From positions 3,217,001-3,281,000 of the forward strand of contig NZ_JAPEOR010000002.1 in NCBI RefSeq assembly GCF_026341125.1: 64,000 bases of DNA, given 5' to 3'. The notes beneath the pieces are model-generated. The model was not told the DNA's origin and searched no databases. It saw only the letters and a list, made by a program, of their open reading frames with translations. A program made the position numbers and the translations under genes. Shown one piece after another: positions 52,476-61,720 of the stretch. The stretch comes from Streptomyces sp. NBC_01142 (GTDB lineage: Bacteria; Actinomycetota; Actinomycetes; Streptomycetales; Streptomycetaceae). Positions within the stretch are counted from its first letter, which is position 1; every line of letters begins with the position of its first letter.

Positions 52476-53003
52476 ACCGGCCTCCGTGCCGCGGGGTGTC
52501 AGTCTCTGGTGAGGACGCCAGTTTCGGTGAGTTTGTTGCGCCCGTCGCGACTTTTGACCGAGACGGCGTCGGGTGGGTGCGGCTCGGGTTCCTGCGTGGT
52601 GCGGGTCCACGTGGCTCGGGCCTGTGGCGCGGGGTCCTGCTTTGGTGCGGGTTCCGGGGCCCCTCCGGGCTCGACTCCTCGGGGTCGGCGGCATACAGGG
52701 TCCCGTTTTCGTGGGCCGGGTTTTGCCGCCAATCCCCTGCGGGGACGACCCTGCACGGCCCCTCCCCACCAGAACGGGAAACGGGGCGGGCCAGCCCCTG
52801 TGGTGCGGGTGCGGCAGCCCTCGCACCCCGGAGGTCCTCGCCTCGCCGAGCCGGATGCGGCGGCACGAAGCTGCCGGAGTGGTGGGGAGTGTCAGCCCCC
52901 ACGTAGCCCCTCCCCCTCATGGGGGCCTGAGGGCAAGGGGCGGGGGACAGGTTCCCGGTCACCGGACAAGATCCTGCCGGGCCCGGACAACAGCCCGGCG
53001 GGC
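52476..53003. other. Intergenic region with a repeat-like block
   Basis: 528 bp. A minus-strand stretch at about 52496-52770 has an unusual, locally lower-GC text (for example CAACAAACTCACCGAAACTG) and open frames in several phases, all Arg/Pro-rich. I recall similar text elsewhere in Streptomyces genomes. No convincing gene or tRNA was found. It probably also contains the promoter of the EEP hydrolase gene. Confidence 0.4.
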
Positions 53004-53855
53004 TCAGGGCATTCGGGCCGCCCGGGTCCGCCGCCGCCGGTCCAGGAGCCAGGCGGCGAGCGCCAGTGCGAGCCCCACGGCCAGTAGCCACCACGCGGTC
53101 GTACGGAGCGTGGCCGTCAGCGCGTCGTACGCCGCACCCGCCGCCGCGCGGTCCACGTCCGGCGGCAGATCGTCGAGCGCCGGCCCGCGGACGACCGCGA
53201 CGGTGATGCGCAGCAGCACCCCGCCCACCGCGAGTGCCAGCCCGATGCCGATCAGCGCGCGCCCTCTGTGTACGGCGAGGAGCACCCCGCCCGCCGCCAG
53301 CAGCAGCGTCGCCACCGGCAGCCAGGGCCCGGCGATCCGGAGTACGCGGAAGGCCTCGCGCGCCGCGCCGAGCTTGTCGGACTCCAGGATCGTGATCCGG
53401 GTGCCCTCGACCGGGATGCTGTCGGCGAACGGCACTCCCTCCTCGCTGAGCTGCTGTTTCACCTGTGCGACGACGGGTGTCAGGTCGATGGTGACCCTGT
53501 CGCCGCTCTCGCTGGTCAGGGCGGTTTCGACGGCGGTGTGGGCGGCGCGGTTGATGGTGTTCCAGGCGGCCTGGAAGGCGTCGGTGTCGGCGAAGGAGAG
53601 CACCGCTTCCTGCAACAGGCTCCGGACGCCCTCCTGGAAGGGGCCGACGTCGATCTCCTGCATGACCTCGGCGGTGATCCGGACGGCGACGGCGTTCTGT
53701 ACGGCGGGGTCCGAGGCGAGGGGCGCCATGGTGGCGACGTAGTTGTCGGTGTCGCCGACCTCCAGGTCGCCCCAGACGGCGAGCGCGCTCAGCGGTGTCA
53801 GGACGGCCACGAGGACGATCAGTACCGCTGACACCGCTGAGAGGAAGCGTCGCAC
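53004..53855 (-). CDS. Putative membrane protein, unknown function
   Basis: 283 residues from GTG 53855 (GAGGA abuts the start). An N-terminal signal-anchor (FLSAVSAVLIVLVAVLTPLSALAVW) leads to an extracytoplasmic domain (about 30-175) with the conserved-looking DLEVGDTDNYVATMAPLASDPAVQNAVA...FQAAWNTINRAAH. Two or three C-terminal helices (WLPVATLLLAAGGVLLAVHRG, ALIGIGLALAVGGVLLRITVAVV, WWLLAVGLALALAAWLLDRRRR) end it. The pattern (DxDxYVxTVxPLxxDPxV) is seen in a family of actinobacterial membrane proteins without known role. Confidence 0.82.
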   Translation of the reverse strand: MRRFLSAVSAVLIVLVAVLTPLSALAVWGDLEVGDTDNYVATMAPLASDPAVQNAVAVRITAEVMQEIDVGPFQEGVRSLLQEAVLSFADTDAFQAAWNTINRAAHTAVETALTSESGDRVTIDLTPVVAQVKQQLSEEGVPFADSIPVEGTRITILESDKLGAAREAFRVLRIAGPWLPVATLLLAAGGVLLAVHRGRALIGIGLALAVGGVLLRITVAVVRGPALDDLPPDVDRAAAGAAYDALTATLRTTAWWLLAVGLALALAAWLLDRRRRTRAARMP

Positions 53856-54062
53856 TCCTCAAGGGAACGCGCGCAGCGGCACGGCCGCGAGCGGTACGCC
53901 GCCGACCGGGGGCACGGGGCGCGGGGGCGTGGTGGTGGCCCGGGGCCCCTTCGGTCCGTACGCCTGCCGAGGGCTGCGACCCGGCCGTCCGACTTGCCGG
54001 GCGGTGGGCGCGGGTGTGCTCTGGGAGAGGAACGGGGGACGCGAGGGAAGGAGCTCTCCGCC

Positions 54063-54440
54063 ATGGCCGCACATGCAGCGGTGCCCGTCCGGCACCACGG
54101 TTCTCTCAGCTGGGCGCTGCCCGTCGCCCTGGGCGCGCTCTACGGCTTCTACGCGGGGTTCCTCCGCCGTCAGCATTCGCCGCTGAACTGGGGCGATGTC
54201 CTGTTCGGCCTGATCGCCGGCCTGGTGCTGGCGGGACTCGCGTACACGCTGGGCCGGTATCAGCACACCCTGCCGCGCGAGTTGCGCGCGGCCGCGTACG
54301 GGGCGCTCTGCGGTGTGGCCATGGGCTTCCTGTACAGCCAGAGCGGGGACAGCGTGCTCAAGTGTGTGGGGATCGGGGTGACGCTGGCCGCGGCGATGAC
54401 CGCTGCGTCCTTCTACATCTTCTACAGGCGTGAGGACTAG
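54063..54440 (+). CDS. Small integral membrane protein
   Basis: 125 residues from ATG 54063 (AAGGAG about 9 bp upstream). Four hydrophobic segments: LSWALPVALGALYGFYAGFLRR, NWGDVLFGLIAGLVLAGLAYTLG, RAAAYGALCGVAMGFLYSQSG and VLKCVGIGVTLAAAMTAASFYIFYRR. The repeated GALYGFYAGFL/GALCGVAMGFLY motif suggests an internal duplication. Function not recognised. It diverges from the previous membrane protein gene. Confidence 0.82.
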   Translation: MAAHAAVPVRHHGSLSWALPVALGALYGFYAGFLRRQHSPLNWGDVLFGLIAGLVLAGLAYTLGRYQHTLPRELRAAAYGALCGVAMGFLYSQSGDSVLKCVGIGVTLAAAMTAASFYIFYRRED

Positions 54441-54605
54441 GGGCTCAGGCTCCGAGGGCTTTGCGCACCGCAGCGGTGACCGCCCCTCCCGGGAGGCGGC
54501 CGCCTCCGCCAGTGGCTGCGCCGCCCGCTCCGGCCGCCCGGCCAGGTACTCCGCACCGGCGGGCCCCTCCTTCGCGACTCGGGCCCGGACTGACGCCTGT
54601 TCCCC

Positions 54606-54640
54606 GCGCGGCCGCCAGATCTGATCTGGCGGCCGCGCGT
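54606..54640. terminator. 35-bp near-perfect palindrome (17-bp arms)
   Basis: CGCGCGGCCGCCAGATC (54606-54622), single centre T, then the exact complement at 54624-54640. It is upstream of the FMN reductase gene and downstream of the small membrane protein. It can form a very stable hairpin or cruciform, probably terminating transcription. Confidence 0.85.
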
Positions 54641-54694
54641 CGTCGTCTCGCGCCCAGGGGGTGAGGGCTGGAGACCGACGGAGGGAGGCGCCCC

Positions 54695-55249
54695 ATGCAG
54701 GACCAGGACACACCGCCGCTGCGTGTCGCGGTCATCATCGGCAGTACGCGAGAGGGGCGCGTCGGCGAGAAGGTCGGACGCTGGTTCATGGAGCGGGCGT
54801 CCGGGCGGGACGATCTGGAGCTGGCGGTCGTCGACCTCATCGACTTCGACTTCCCGGCGCGCTATCCCGACCGGGCCACCGGGCAGATGAGGGACTTCAT
54901 CACGGAGGTCGGCCGTGCCGACGCCTTCGTGGTCGTGACCCCCGAGTACAACCGCTCCTTCCCCGCCTCCCTCAAGCAGGCCATCGACTACGCCTACGAC
55001 GAGTGGCACACCAAGCCGGTCGCCTTCGTCAGCTACGGGCACGGCTCCGGAGGTCTCTACGCGGTCGAGCAGCTGCGCTCGGTATTCACGGAGCTGCACA
55101 CCGTGACCCTGCGCAACGGCGTGAGCATCAACCTCCTCGACGAGGCGTTCGAGGACCGGGAGGGGGCGGCGGGTCTGATGCTCGACCAGCTCGGCTGGTG
55201 GGGACTGGCCCTGCGCGAAGCCCGCGCTGCCCGCCCGTATGTCTCCTGA
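54695..55249 (+). CDS. NADPH-dependent FMN reductase-family protein
   Basis: Flavodoxin-fold oxidoreductase, 184 residues, ATG 54695 after GGAGGGAGG. The FMN phosphate-binding loop is AVIIGSTREGRVGEKV; the isoalloxazine-binding part is TPEYNRSFPASLKQAIDYAYDEWHTKPVAFVSYGHGSGGLYAVEQLR. This is the ArsH/YieF/NADPH-FMN-reductase family, active on quinones, chromate or azo compounds. It lies 134 bp upstream of the DrrAB-like genes on the same strand. Confidence 0.91.
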   Translation: MQDQDTPPLRVAVIIGSTREGRVGEKVGRWFMERASGRDDLELAVVDLIDFDFPARYPDRATGQMRDFITEVGRADAFVVVTPEYNRSFPASLKQAIDYAYDEWHTKPVAFVSYGHGSGGLYAVEQLRSVFTELHTVTLRNGVSINLLDEAFEDREGAAGLMLDQLGWWGLALREARAARPYVS

Positions 55250-55383
55250 GGCTTCCCCCGGTGAACCGATGAACCGATGGCGCCCACCCGTGCCTTGTTC
55301 TGGTGCCTTGCCCGCCGATGACTTCTGCCGGCGGTGCGAGTCACCCCCTTTGACCTCCCAGAGACCTTCAGAAGGAACTGACG

Positions 55384-56355
55384 ATGAGCACAGATCTGGC
55401 AATCGAGACCGAGGGCCTGGTGAAGGTCTTCGGTGAGAACCGGGCCGTCGACGGAGTCGATCTCAGCGTGCCGGCGGGCACGGTCTACGGCGTCCTCGGC
55501 CCGAACGGCGCCGGCAAGACGACCACCGTGCGGATGCTGGCGACCTTGCTGCGGCCGGACGGTGGTCATGCCCGGGTCTTCGGGAAGGATGTGCAGAAGG
55601 ACGCCGATGCCGTACGGAGCAGGGTCAGCCTGACCGGCCAGTACGCCTCGGTCGACGAGGACCTCACCGGCACCGAGAACCTGGTGCTCCTCGGCCGGCT
55701 CCTCGGTCACGCCAAGCCGGCCGCGCGGCAGCGTTCCGCGGAGCTGCTGGAGGCCTTCGGGCTCTCCGAGGCGGCCGACAAGCAGGTGAAGAACTACTCG
55801 GGCGGCATGCGGCGCCGTATCGACATCGCCGCGTCCATTCTCAACACCCCTGATCTGCTCTTCCTCGACGAGCCGACCACCGGGCTCGACCCGCGCAGCC
55901 GCAACCAGGTCTGGGACATCGTGCGGGCGGTCGTCGCCCAGGGCACCACGGTGCTGCTGACCACGCAGTATCTGGACGAGGCCGACCAACTGGCCTCCCG
56001 TATCGCCGTGATCGACCACGGCAAGGTGATCGCGGAGGGGACGAAGGGCGAGCTGAAGGCCTCGGTCGGGTCCGGCGCCGTCCATCTGCGGCTGCGTGAC
56101 GCCGGCCAGCGTCCGGACGCCGAGCGGGTGCTGTCGGCGGCTCTCGACGCCGAGGTGCAACTGGACGCCGATCCGGTCGCCCTCACCGCCCGGGTCAACG
56201 GCCACGGCACCGATCAGGGTGCGGCGGAGCAGGCAGCCCGAGCCTTGTCCGAGCTGGCCCGGTCCGGAATCACCGTGGACAACTTCGCGCTGGGCCAGCC
56301 CAGCCTGGACGAGGTCTTCCTCGCCCTCACCGACAAGAAGGGGACGGCGGCATGA
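55384..56355 (+). CDS. ABC transporter ATP-binding protein, DrrA-like
   Basis: 323 residues; ATG 55384 with AAGGA 7 bp upstream. Walker [13 protein letters not shown]-loop in [15 protein letters not shown], signature [14 protein letters not shown] and Walker [17 protein letters not shown]. The extra ~80 residues after the ATPase core are typical of daunorubicin-resistance DrrA proteins. With the permease it makes an exporter for a hydrophobic compound. The permease start overlaps the stop (ATGA). Confidence 0.93.
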   Translation: MSTDLAIETEGLVKVFGENRAVDGVDLSVPAGTVYGVLGPNGAGKTTTVRMLATLLRPDGGHARVFGKDVQKDADAVRSRVSLTGQYASVDEDLTGTENLVLLGRLLGHAKPAARQRSAELLEAFGLSEAADKQVKNYSGGMRRRIDIAASILNTPDLLFLDEPTTGLDPRSRNQVWDIVRAVVAQGTTVLLTTQYLDEADQLASRIAVIDHGKVIAEGTKGELKASVGSGAVHLRLRDAGQRPDAERVLSAALDAEVQLDADPVALTARVNGHGTDQGAAEQAARALSELARSGITVDNFALGQPSLDEVFLALTDKKGTAA

Positions 56356-57218
56356 GCACCGCGACCACCACGAAGTCCGCCAAGGACATGGGCGACCTCG
56401 CGCTCGAAGCCCCCAAGGCCGAGCATCTCGCCGCCCTGCTGGTGAGCAAGGAACGGCCCCCGCGGCCGAGCGCGCTCTCCGCCTCCCTCACCTTCGGCTG
56501 GCGGGCCATGCTCAAGATCAAGCATGTGCCGGAGCAGCTCTTCGACGTGACGGCGTTCCCGATCATGATGGTGCTGATGTACACGTACCTCTTCGGAGGG
56601 GCACTGGCCGGCTCGGTCTCGGCGTACATCCAGTTTCTGCTGCCCGGCATTCTCACCATGAGCGTCGTGATGATCACGATGTACACCGGTGTCGCGGTCA
56701 ACACCGATATCACCAAGGGTGTTTTCGACCGCTTCCGTACGCTGCCGATCTGGCGGCCGGCCCCGATGGTGGGCTATCTGCTCGGCGATGTGATCCGCTA
56801 TCTGATCGCCTCTGCGGTGATGCTGGCCGTCGGCATGATCATCGGTTACCGCCCGCACGGCGGACCGGTGGGCATTGTGCTCGGGGTCGCGCTGCTGATG
56901 GTCTTCTCGTTCGCCTTCTCCTGGATCTGGACGATGTTCGGCCTGCTGCTGCGCACCGAGAAGTCGGTGATGGGCGTCAGCATGATGGTGATCTTCCCGC
57001 TGACCTTCCTGAGCAATGTCTTCGTCGACCCGAAGACCATGCCGGGCTGGCTCCAGGCCTTTGTGAACAACAGCCCGGTCACCCATGTCGCCACGGCGGT
57101 GCGGGAACTGATGGCGGGTAACTGGCCGACGGCGGACATCGCCTGGTCCCTGGGGTGGGCCGCGGTGCTGGTGATCGTCTTCGGCTCGGTCACGATGAGG
57201 CTCTACAACCGCAAGTGA
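56352..57218 (+). CDS. ABC-2 type permease, DrrB-like
   Basis: 288 residues; ATG 56352 overlaps the ATPase stop. After a cytoplasmic N-terminus with [43 protein letters not shown], there are six membrane segments ([131 protein letters not shown]). The pattern is that of ABC-2 (DrrB/YadH) permeases. A bidirectional hairpin follows. Confidence 0.93.
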   Translation: MSTATTTKSAKDMGDLALEAPKAEHLAALLVSKERPPRPSALSASLTFGWRAMLKIKHVPEQLFDVTAFPIMMVLMYTYLFGGALAGSVSAYIQFLLPGILTMSVVMITMYTGVAVNTDITKGVFDRFRTLPIWRPAPMVGYLLGDVIRYLIASAVMLAVGMIIGYRPHGGPVGIVLGVALLMVFSFAFSWIWTMFGLLLRTEKSVMGVSMMVIFPLTFLSNVFVDPKTMPGWLQAFVNNSPVTHVATAVRELMAGNWPTADIAWSLGWAAVLVIVFGSVTMRLYNRK

Positions 57219-57244
57219 GCGCTGCGGTACGCAAGTCCCCCAGC

Positions 57245-57274
57245 CAGGCGCCCCCGGGATCAAGGGGGCGCCTG
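57245..57274. terminator. Bidirectional terminator after the DrrAB operon
   Basis: CAGGCGCCCCC (57245-57255), 8-nt loop, GGGGGCGCCTG (57264-57274). It lies between the convergent permease and ATPase-regulator genes. A GTCAGAGC-type short repeat follows at 57313-57345. Confidence 0.85.
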
Positions 57275-57339
57275 CCGTCGGCCCGGGCGGGGCGGCCACG
57301 GATCTCGCGGCCGTCAGAGCGTCAGAGCGGGCAGAGCGG

Positions 57340-60300
57340 TCAGAGCCGCCAGTCGACCGTGAGCGGGGGACGGTAGGAGCAGGACGACCCGGTGCCCACG
57401 GACTCCCTCAGATGCGCGGCGAGTTCCGGATGGAGGGCGTCGAGTTTACGGAGGGTGTCGCGGATCCGGGCGGTGACCGTCTTACGGGCCCGCTCGGCCT
57501 CGTCCCCCAGCCGCCGGGTGCGGCCGCCGAGACCCGCCGCGGTGCGCAACTCATCGAGCAGCGCGGACCGTTCGCGGTCGAACTCGGCGGCCCGGCGGTC
57601 GTCGCCCAGCTCGCTCGCGCGGTCTATCTCGTCGTCGAGCCGCTCGAGCCGCCGCCGGTACCGGCTCTTCGCCTCCTCGTCGAGCACCGGGTCCCCGCCG
57701 AACCGGCGTGCGGCGGCCACGGCCTCCCCGCCTTCGGGATCGAGCAGCAGCACGGCGGGCAGGTCGTCCCCGGGACGGGCCAGCAGGGTGTGCAGATCCC
57801 GCAGCCCCTTCGCATCGGGCACATGCACGGCCCGTCCCCCGAAGCCGAGGGCCCACACGGCCCCGTCCCTTCGGAACTCACCCTGCGGGACGGGGGGGTG
57901 TTGCACATCGTGGTGCGGGGAGTGCGCGCCGGCCCCGGTGGCGTGCCCCGCGGCGGGGGACTCGGCCGCGCCGGGGTGCCTCGGTGTGCCCACCTCGGCG
58001 GGCACCGAGCCCGCGCCCGCGGCGCCGTCCCCCGCGCCCGTCGCGGCACCCGGGGCCGCGTCCGTTGCGGCCCCCGTAGTGCTCTCGGCGACCCGGCCCG
58101 CACCACCGGCGGTCGGCTCGCCGCCCCGTTCCGATGCCCCACCGGCACCCGTGCCCGCCCCCTCCAGCAAGTGGGTGAGGCCCAACTCCCTCGCCTCCAC
58201 ACGTGTCCGAGCGAGCAGCTCCGCCGCCTGCGCCTGCGCGCCGCCCTCCCGCAGTGCGGCCACCAGCGCCGCCCTCGCCCGGACCGACCAGGGTCTCGCG
58301 CAGAGCCGGTCCGCCGATGCGTACGCCGCCGTGAACGCCGCGGCCGCCTCGTCCCACCGGCCCCGAGCCGCGTCCAGCATGCCCAGCCACAGGTCGACGG
58401 GACCACTGATGTCGCAGCCGTACAGCGAGACGACCCACTGCCCCGAATACGGCTCGAGCGCGGCTCTGGCCTGCTCGATCCGTTCCAGATCGCCCGAGGC
58501 CGCCGCCACCTGCGCCCGCAGCCGCATCCACAGCGGGGCGAACATGCGGGGGAACGGCTCCGGCTGGGCCTCCAGCTCGGTCACCAGGCGCAGCGCGACC
58601 GCACTCTCGCCCCGCTCGGCCGCGGTGATCGCCTCCAGCAGCCGCGGGTAGGGGTGGCCGTCCTCGTCGAGGTGGGCCGTCACCGCGGCCGCCTCCTCGA
58701 ACCGGCCCTGGAGCAGAAACAGCGCCCACTGCATGTGGGAGGCCATTGAGGTGAACACCGCATGCTCGTGCTGCAGCCCCGCCACCTGCGACAGGAAGTC
58801 CCCGGCCTCCCTGAAGCGCCCATGGAGGGCGGCGATCAGGGACTGGTCGACCGCCATGCCCAGCTCGAAGCGGCGCAGGGCCATCCGCTCGCTGAGGGTG
58901 ATGAAGGTGCGCAACTGGTCGAGGTAGCGCGGGTCACCGCGCTCCAGCAGGGTGACCCAGCGCATCGCGGTGGCGTGCAGTTCCATGTCGCGGTTGTGCG
59001 TACGACGGGCGACCGCGGCCATCTCGTCGGTGAGCGCGAGCCGTTCGGTGGAGCTCCCCAGGCCCCAGATCGAGTCGTGCCGCGCCCACAGGGAGAACGC
59101 GAGCGCCTCGTCGTCCTCGCCGCGCCGGGCCAGCGCCGTGGTCCGCACGGCCAGTTCCTGCGCGATCCGCTCGGGGCCGAGTTCCGCCAGGTCCTCCTCG
59201 CTGCCGCCGATCAGTGCCCGGTGCGCCTCCCGCAGCAGCCCCGCCGCCTGTGTGCGTCTGTCCGGCGGGTAGCCGTTCTGGTGCAGGGTGATCGCGACGC
59301 GGGCGAGCAGCTCGGGCTCGCGCAGCTCACGGGCGAGGGCCACCGCCCGTTCGAAGCACCGCCACCCCTCGTCGTCCTCGCCGCCGTGCCGCAGCTCGCC
59401 GCCCAGGTCGAGGGCGATCAGTGCGGCTCTGCGGGCATCGTCGCCGGCGGTCTCCAGCGCCCGCCGGTAGTGGCCGACGGCCTCCTCCCGGGCCAGCCTG
59501 CTGGACGCGTCCCTGGCCGCCGCGAGCAGCAGCTCCACCCGGCGGTCGCGTTCCAGCCCCTCGCCCGCCAGATACGCGTGCCGCGCCAGATCGGCGGGGA
59601 AGACCTTCTCGCTGAGGGCCGGGGAGCCGTCCAGGGCCCGTACGACACCGGCGTGCCGCGTCCGTGTCTCCGGCTCCCCCAGCGCCTCGTACAGCGTTTC
59701 CCGTACGAGATCGTGGGCGAAGGCGAACCGGCCGCCGGTGCGCGCGATCACCAGCCGGGCCGCGACCGCCCGCGCCAGCAGCCGGTCCACGTGCGGCACG
59801 GGTGCCGACGCGGCCGCGGCGAGCACCTGGCGGTGGAACTCCCGGCCCAGCACGGCCGCCGTGACCAGCAGCGCGCCCACCGGCGCCGGCAGCATGCCGA
59901 GCCGCCTCCGCACCGCCTCGCGCACGCCCGGCGCCACCGTGGTCACCGGGCTGCCGCTGTGCCAGATCCGGGCGGTCTGCTCGACGAAGAACGGGTTCCC
60001 GCCGGTGCGCCGGTGCACCTCGTCGACCAGTGAATCCTCCGGCTCGACGCCCGCGGTCAGCGCGATCAGCGCACCCACCTCGTCGCGCTGCAACCCGGTC
60101 AGCGTCACGGTCGTCGCGGCCCGCGCGGCCAGCGGCAGGATCAGCTGCTGGAGCGGATGGTCGGCCGACTCCACCTCGACGTCGCGGTACGTCCCGATCA
60201 GCAGCAGCCGCTCGAACCAGGCGTGCTGGGCCGCGAATTCGAGGAGCTTGAGCGAGGCGGGATCGGCCCAGTGCAGATCGTCCAGTACGACCACGAGCGG

Positions 60301-60711
60301 CCGTTTCTGCGAGACCGTGACCAGGGCCGTCGTCACCGCGTCGTACAGCAGGAAGCTCTCGCCGCCGCTCTCCGCCTCGCCCGGGGCCTCGCCGAGCAGC
60401 ACCGCGAGCCGCCCGCCGGCCGCCTTCTCGGCCTCGGCCCACTCGTCCTCGTCCACACCGCGCCGCAGCCCGCGCACGACCTGCACCCAGGGCCAGTACC
60501 CCGGCGCGCTCTCGGAGTCCCAGCAGGACCCGCCGAGCACCAGGGCCCCGCGTCGCCGCGCCTCGTCGGCGGCGTCGGTGACGAGCGTCGTCTTGCCGAT
60601 GCCGGCCTCGCCCGTGACCAGCACCAGGCCCCCGTGGCTGTCCGTCGCCCGGCCGATCTCCGCCCGGAGGACGCCTGCGGGGTGGTCGCGCCCGATCAGT
60701 GCAGGGGTCAT
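57340..60711 (-). CDS. MalT/LAL-like STAND ATPase with a novel C-terminal domain
   Basis: 1123 residues from ATG 60711 (an ATG 12 bp upstream is possible; no ribosome site is visible). AAA/STAND core about 5-320: ALIGRDHPAGVL, Walker A in VTGEAGIGKTTLVTDA and Walker B in PLVVVLDDLHWADPASLK. A long TPR-like helical region (about 390-870) follows, then a Gly/Ala/Thr linker (about 880-940). The C-terminal 180 residues (FRRDGAVWALGFGGRAVHVPDAKGLRDLHTLLARPGDDL) end with a helical segment (SRYRRRLERLDDEIDRASE...TVTARIRDTLRKLDALHPELAAHLRESVGTGSSCSYRP). There is no LuxR HTH; the C-terminal segment resembles a DNA-binding region in relatives (recollection). Likely a signal-responsive regulator. Confidence 0.83.
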   Translation of the reverse strand: MTPALIGRDHPAGVLRAEIGRATDSHGGLVLVTGEAGIGKTTLVTDAADEARRRGALVLGGSCWDSESAPGYWPWVQVVRGLRRGVDEDEWAEAEKAAGGRLAVLLGEAPGEAESGGESFLLYDAVTTALVTVSQKRPLVVVLDDLHWADPASLKLLEFAAQHAWFERLLLIGTYRDVEVESADHPLQQLILPLAARAATTVTLTGLQRDEVGALIALTAGVEPEDSLVDEVHRRTGGNPFFVEQTARIWHSGSPVTTVAPGVREAVRRRLGMLPAPVGALLVTAAVLGREFHRQVLAAAASAPVPHVDRLLARAVAARLVIARTGGRFAFAHDLVRETLYEALGEPETRTRHAGVVRALDGSPALSEKVFPADLARHAYLAGEGLERDRRVELLLAAARDASSRLAREEAVGHYRRALETAGDDARRAALIALDLGGELRHGGEDDEGWRCFERAVALARELREPELLARVAITLHQNGYPPDRRTQAAGLLREAHRALIGGSEEDLAELGPERIAQELAVRTTALARRGEDDEALAFSLWARHDSIWGLGSSTERLALTDEMAAVARRTHNRDMELHATAMRWVTLLERGDPRYLDQLRTFITLSERMALRRFELGMAVDQSLIAALHGRFREAGDFLSQVAGLQHEHAVFTSMASHMQWALFLLQGRFEEAAAVTAHLDEDGHPYPRLLEAITAAERGESAVALRLVTELEAQPEPFPRMFAPLWMRLRAQVAAASGDLERIEQARAALEPYSGQWVVSLYGCDISGPVDLWLGMLDAARGRWDEAAAAFTAAYASADRLCARPWSVRARAALVAALREGGAQAQAAELLARTRVEARELGLTHLLEGAGTGAGGASERGGEPTAGGAGRVAESTTGAATDAAPGAATGAGDGAAGAGSVPAEVGTPRHPGAAESPAAGHATGAGAHSPHHDVQHPPVPQGEFRRDGAVWALGFGGRAVHVPDAKGLRDLHTLLARPGDDLPAVLLLDPEGGEAVAAARRFGGDPVLDEEAKSRYRRRLERLDDEIDRASELGDDRRAAEFDRERSALLDELRTAAGLGGRTRRLGDEAERARKTVTARIRDTLRKLDALHPELAAHLRESVGTGSSCSYRPPLTVDWRL

Positions 60712-60804
60712 GCCGAGAACCATAGGAGGCACCACTGACAAGGGGCGCGGGAGTTTCCGGACCTCAGCCGCTACCCGGATCGCCGCTCCCGTACCCGGAT
60801 CGGC

Positions 60805-61251
60805 TCAGTCCGTCCCCGCCTCGCCCCGCACCACGACCACCGGGCACGGTGCGTGCTGGGTGACATGGAGCCCGACCGAGCCGAGCATCGTCGCCTCGAA
60901 GCCGCTGTAGCCGCGGTCACCGACCACCAGCAGCGAGGCGCCCCCGGCCCGGTCCATCAGGGCCTGAGCCGCGTTCCCGATCCGGACCGTTCGGGTGATG
61001 GCGGCCGCTCCGTCCTCGCCGAGGGTCTGTTCCAGGGCGTCGTCGAGGATCTGGGCAGCCAGCTTCTCCGGGTCGAAGTCCGTGGGCATGCTCGGCACCA
61101 TCGACGCCCAGCCGGCGGCCGGGTACTCCCAGCTCATCACGGCCTCCACCGTGTCACCGGACAGCCCGGCCTGCCGTACGGCCCAGCGCAGGGCCTTGAG
61201 CGACGGCACGGAGCCGTCCACGCCGACCACGATCCTGCCCGCCTCTGCCAT
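60805..61251 (-). CDS. Universal stress protein (UspA family)
   Basis: 148 residues from ATG 61251 (GGGAGG 8 bp upstream). USP fold: RIVVGVDGSVPSLKALRWAVRQAGLSG at the N-terminus, and the ATP-binding signature VVGDRGYSGFEATMLGSVGLHVTQHAPCPVVVVRG. It belongs to the ATP-binding class. Such proteins act in stress survival and, in actinobacteria, in dormancy. The upstream region is lower in GC than its neighbours. Confidence 0.93.
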   Translation of the reverse strand: MAEAGRIVVGVDGSVPSLKALRWAVRQAGLSGDTVEAVMSWEYPAAGWASMVPSMPTDFDPEKLAAQILDDALEQTLGEDGAAAITRTVRIGNAAQALMDRAGGASLLVVGDRGYSGFEATMLGSVGLHVTQHAPCPVVVVRGEAGTD

Positions 61252-61409
61252 GCCCGCCGCCTCCCTACGCATGCGTGTACGTGTAGCCGTATACAAGACT
61301 ACGCAAAATCGGACAATCAGGTTCACTCGGTGCGTCCCCGGCGTCGGCCCTCGTACTCTGTGACGGGGGCGCACCCCACGTACCGGACCTGACCGGCTGG
61401 AGGCCTGTG

Positions 61410-61538
61410 GTGAGTGAGAGCGAGAGCTGGAAGGAGCGAGGCGTCGCACTCCGCGTCTTCGTCTATGTCTTCGCCACCCACCTCTTCGCCGGCTTCATCT
61501 GGCTGCTCTTCTACGTCGGGGAGAACGCCCAGAAGTGA
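61410..61538 (+). CDS. 42-residue single-pass membrane protein (DUF6126-like)
   Basis: GTG 61410 has GGAGG 6 bp upstream; the frame ends TGA 61536-61538. The sequence starts MSESESWKERGVALRVFVYV and has one membrane helix (VFVYVFATHLFAGFIWLLFYVG, about residues 16-37), with a short cytoplasmic N-terminus and tail ENAQK. It is a conserved-looking Streptomyces micro-protein. Function not known. Confidence 0.75.
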   Translation: MSESESWKERGVALRVFVYVFATHLFAGFIWLLFYVGENAQK

Positions 61539-61654
61539 GCCCGGGAGACGGTGCGAGCGGCCACGACGCCCGTCTCGTGCGCTCCCGCCGTCGCGGCCGG
61601 GGCCAGGCGCTCGGCACGGCGGCGACGTCGGGGGCCCCTTGCTTGTTTCTCCGG

Positions 61655-61706
61655 CCGTGCAGTCCAGCCGTGCAGTCCAGGCATGCAGTCCGGCAGTGCA
61701 GTCGGG
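61655..61706. repeat. 13-bp tandem repeat
   Basis: Two perfect CCGTGCAGTCCAG units (61655, 61668) and two degenerate units (61681, 61694). It lies downstream of the micro-protein, before the DUF4239 gene end. Confidence 0.88.
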
Positions 61707-61720
61707 CCGCGCAGAAGCTG

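Noticed and set aside
54443..54600. Minus-strand fragment with protein-like ends (…AVRKALGA stop)
   Set aside because: A possible decayed 3' end, but the frames shift and no start or domain could be found. Not enough to call a pseudogene.
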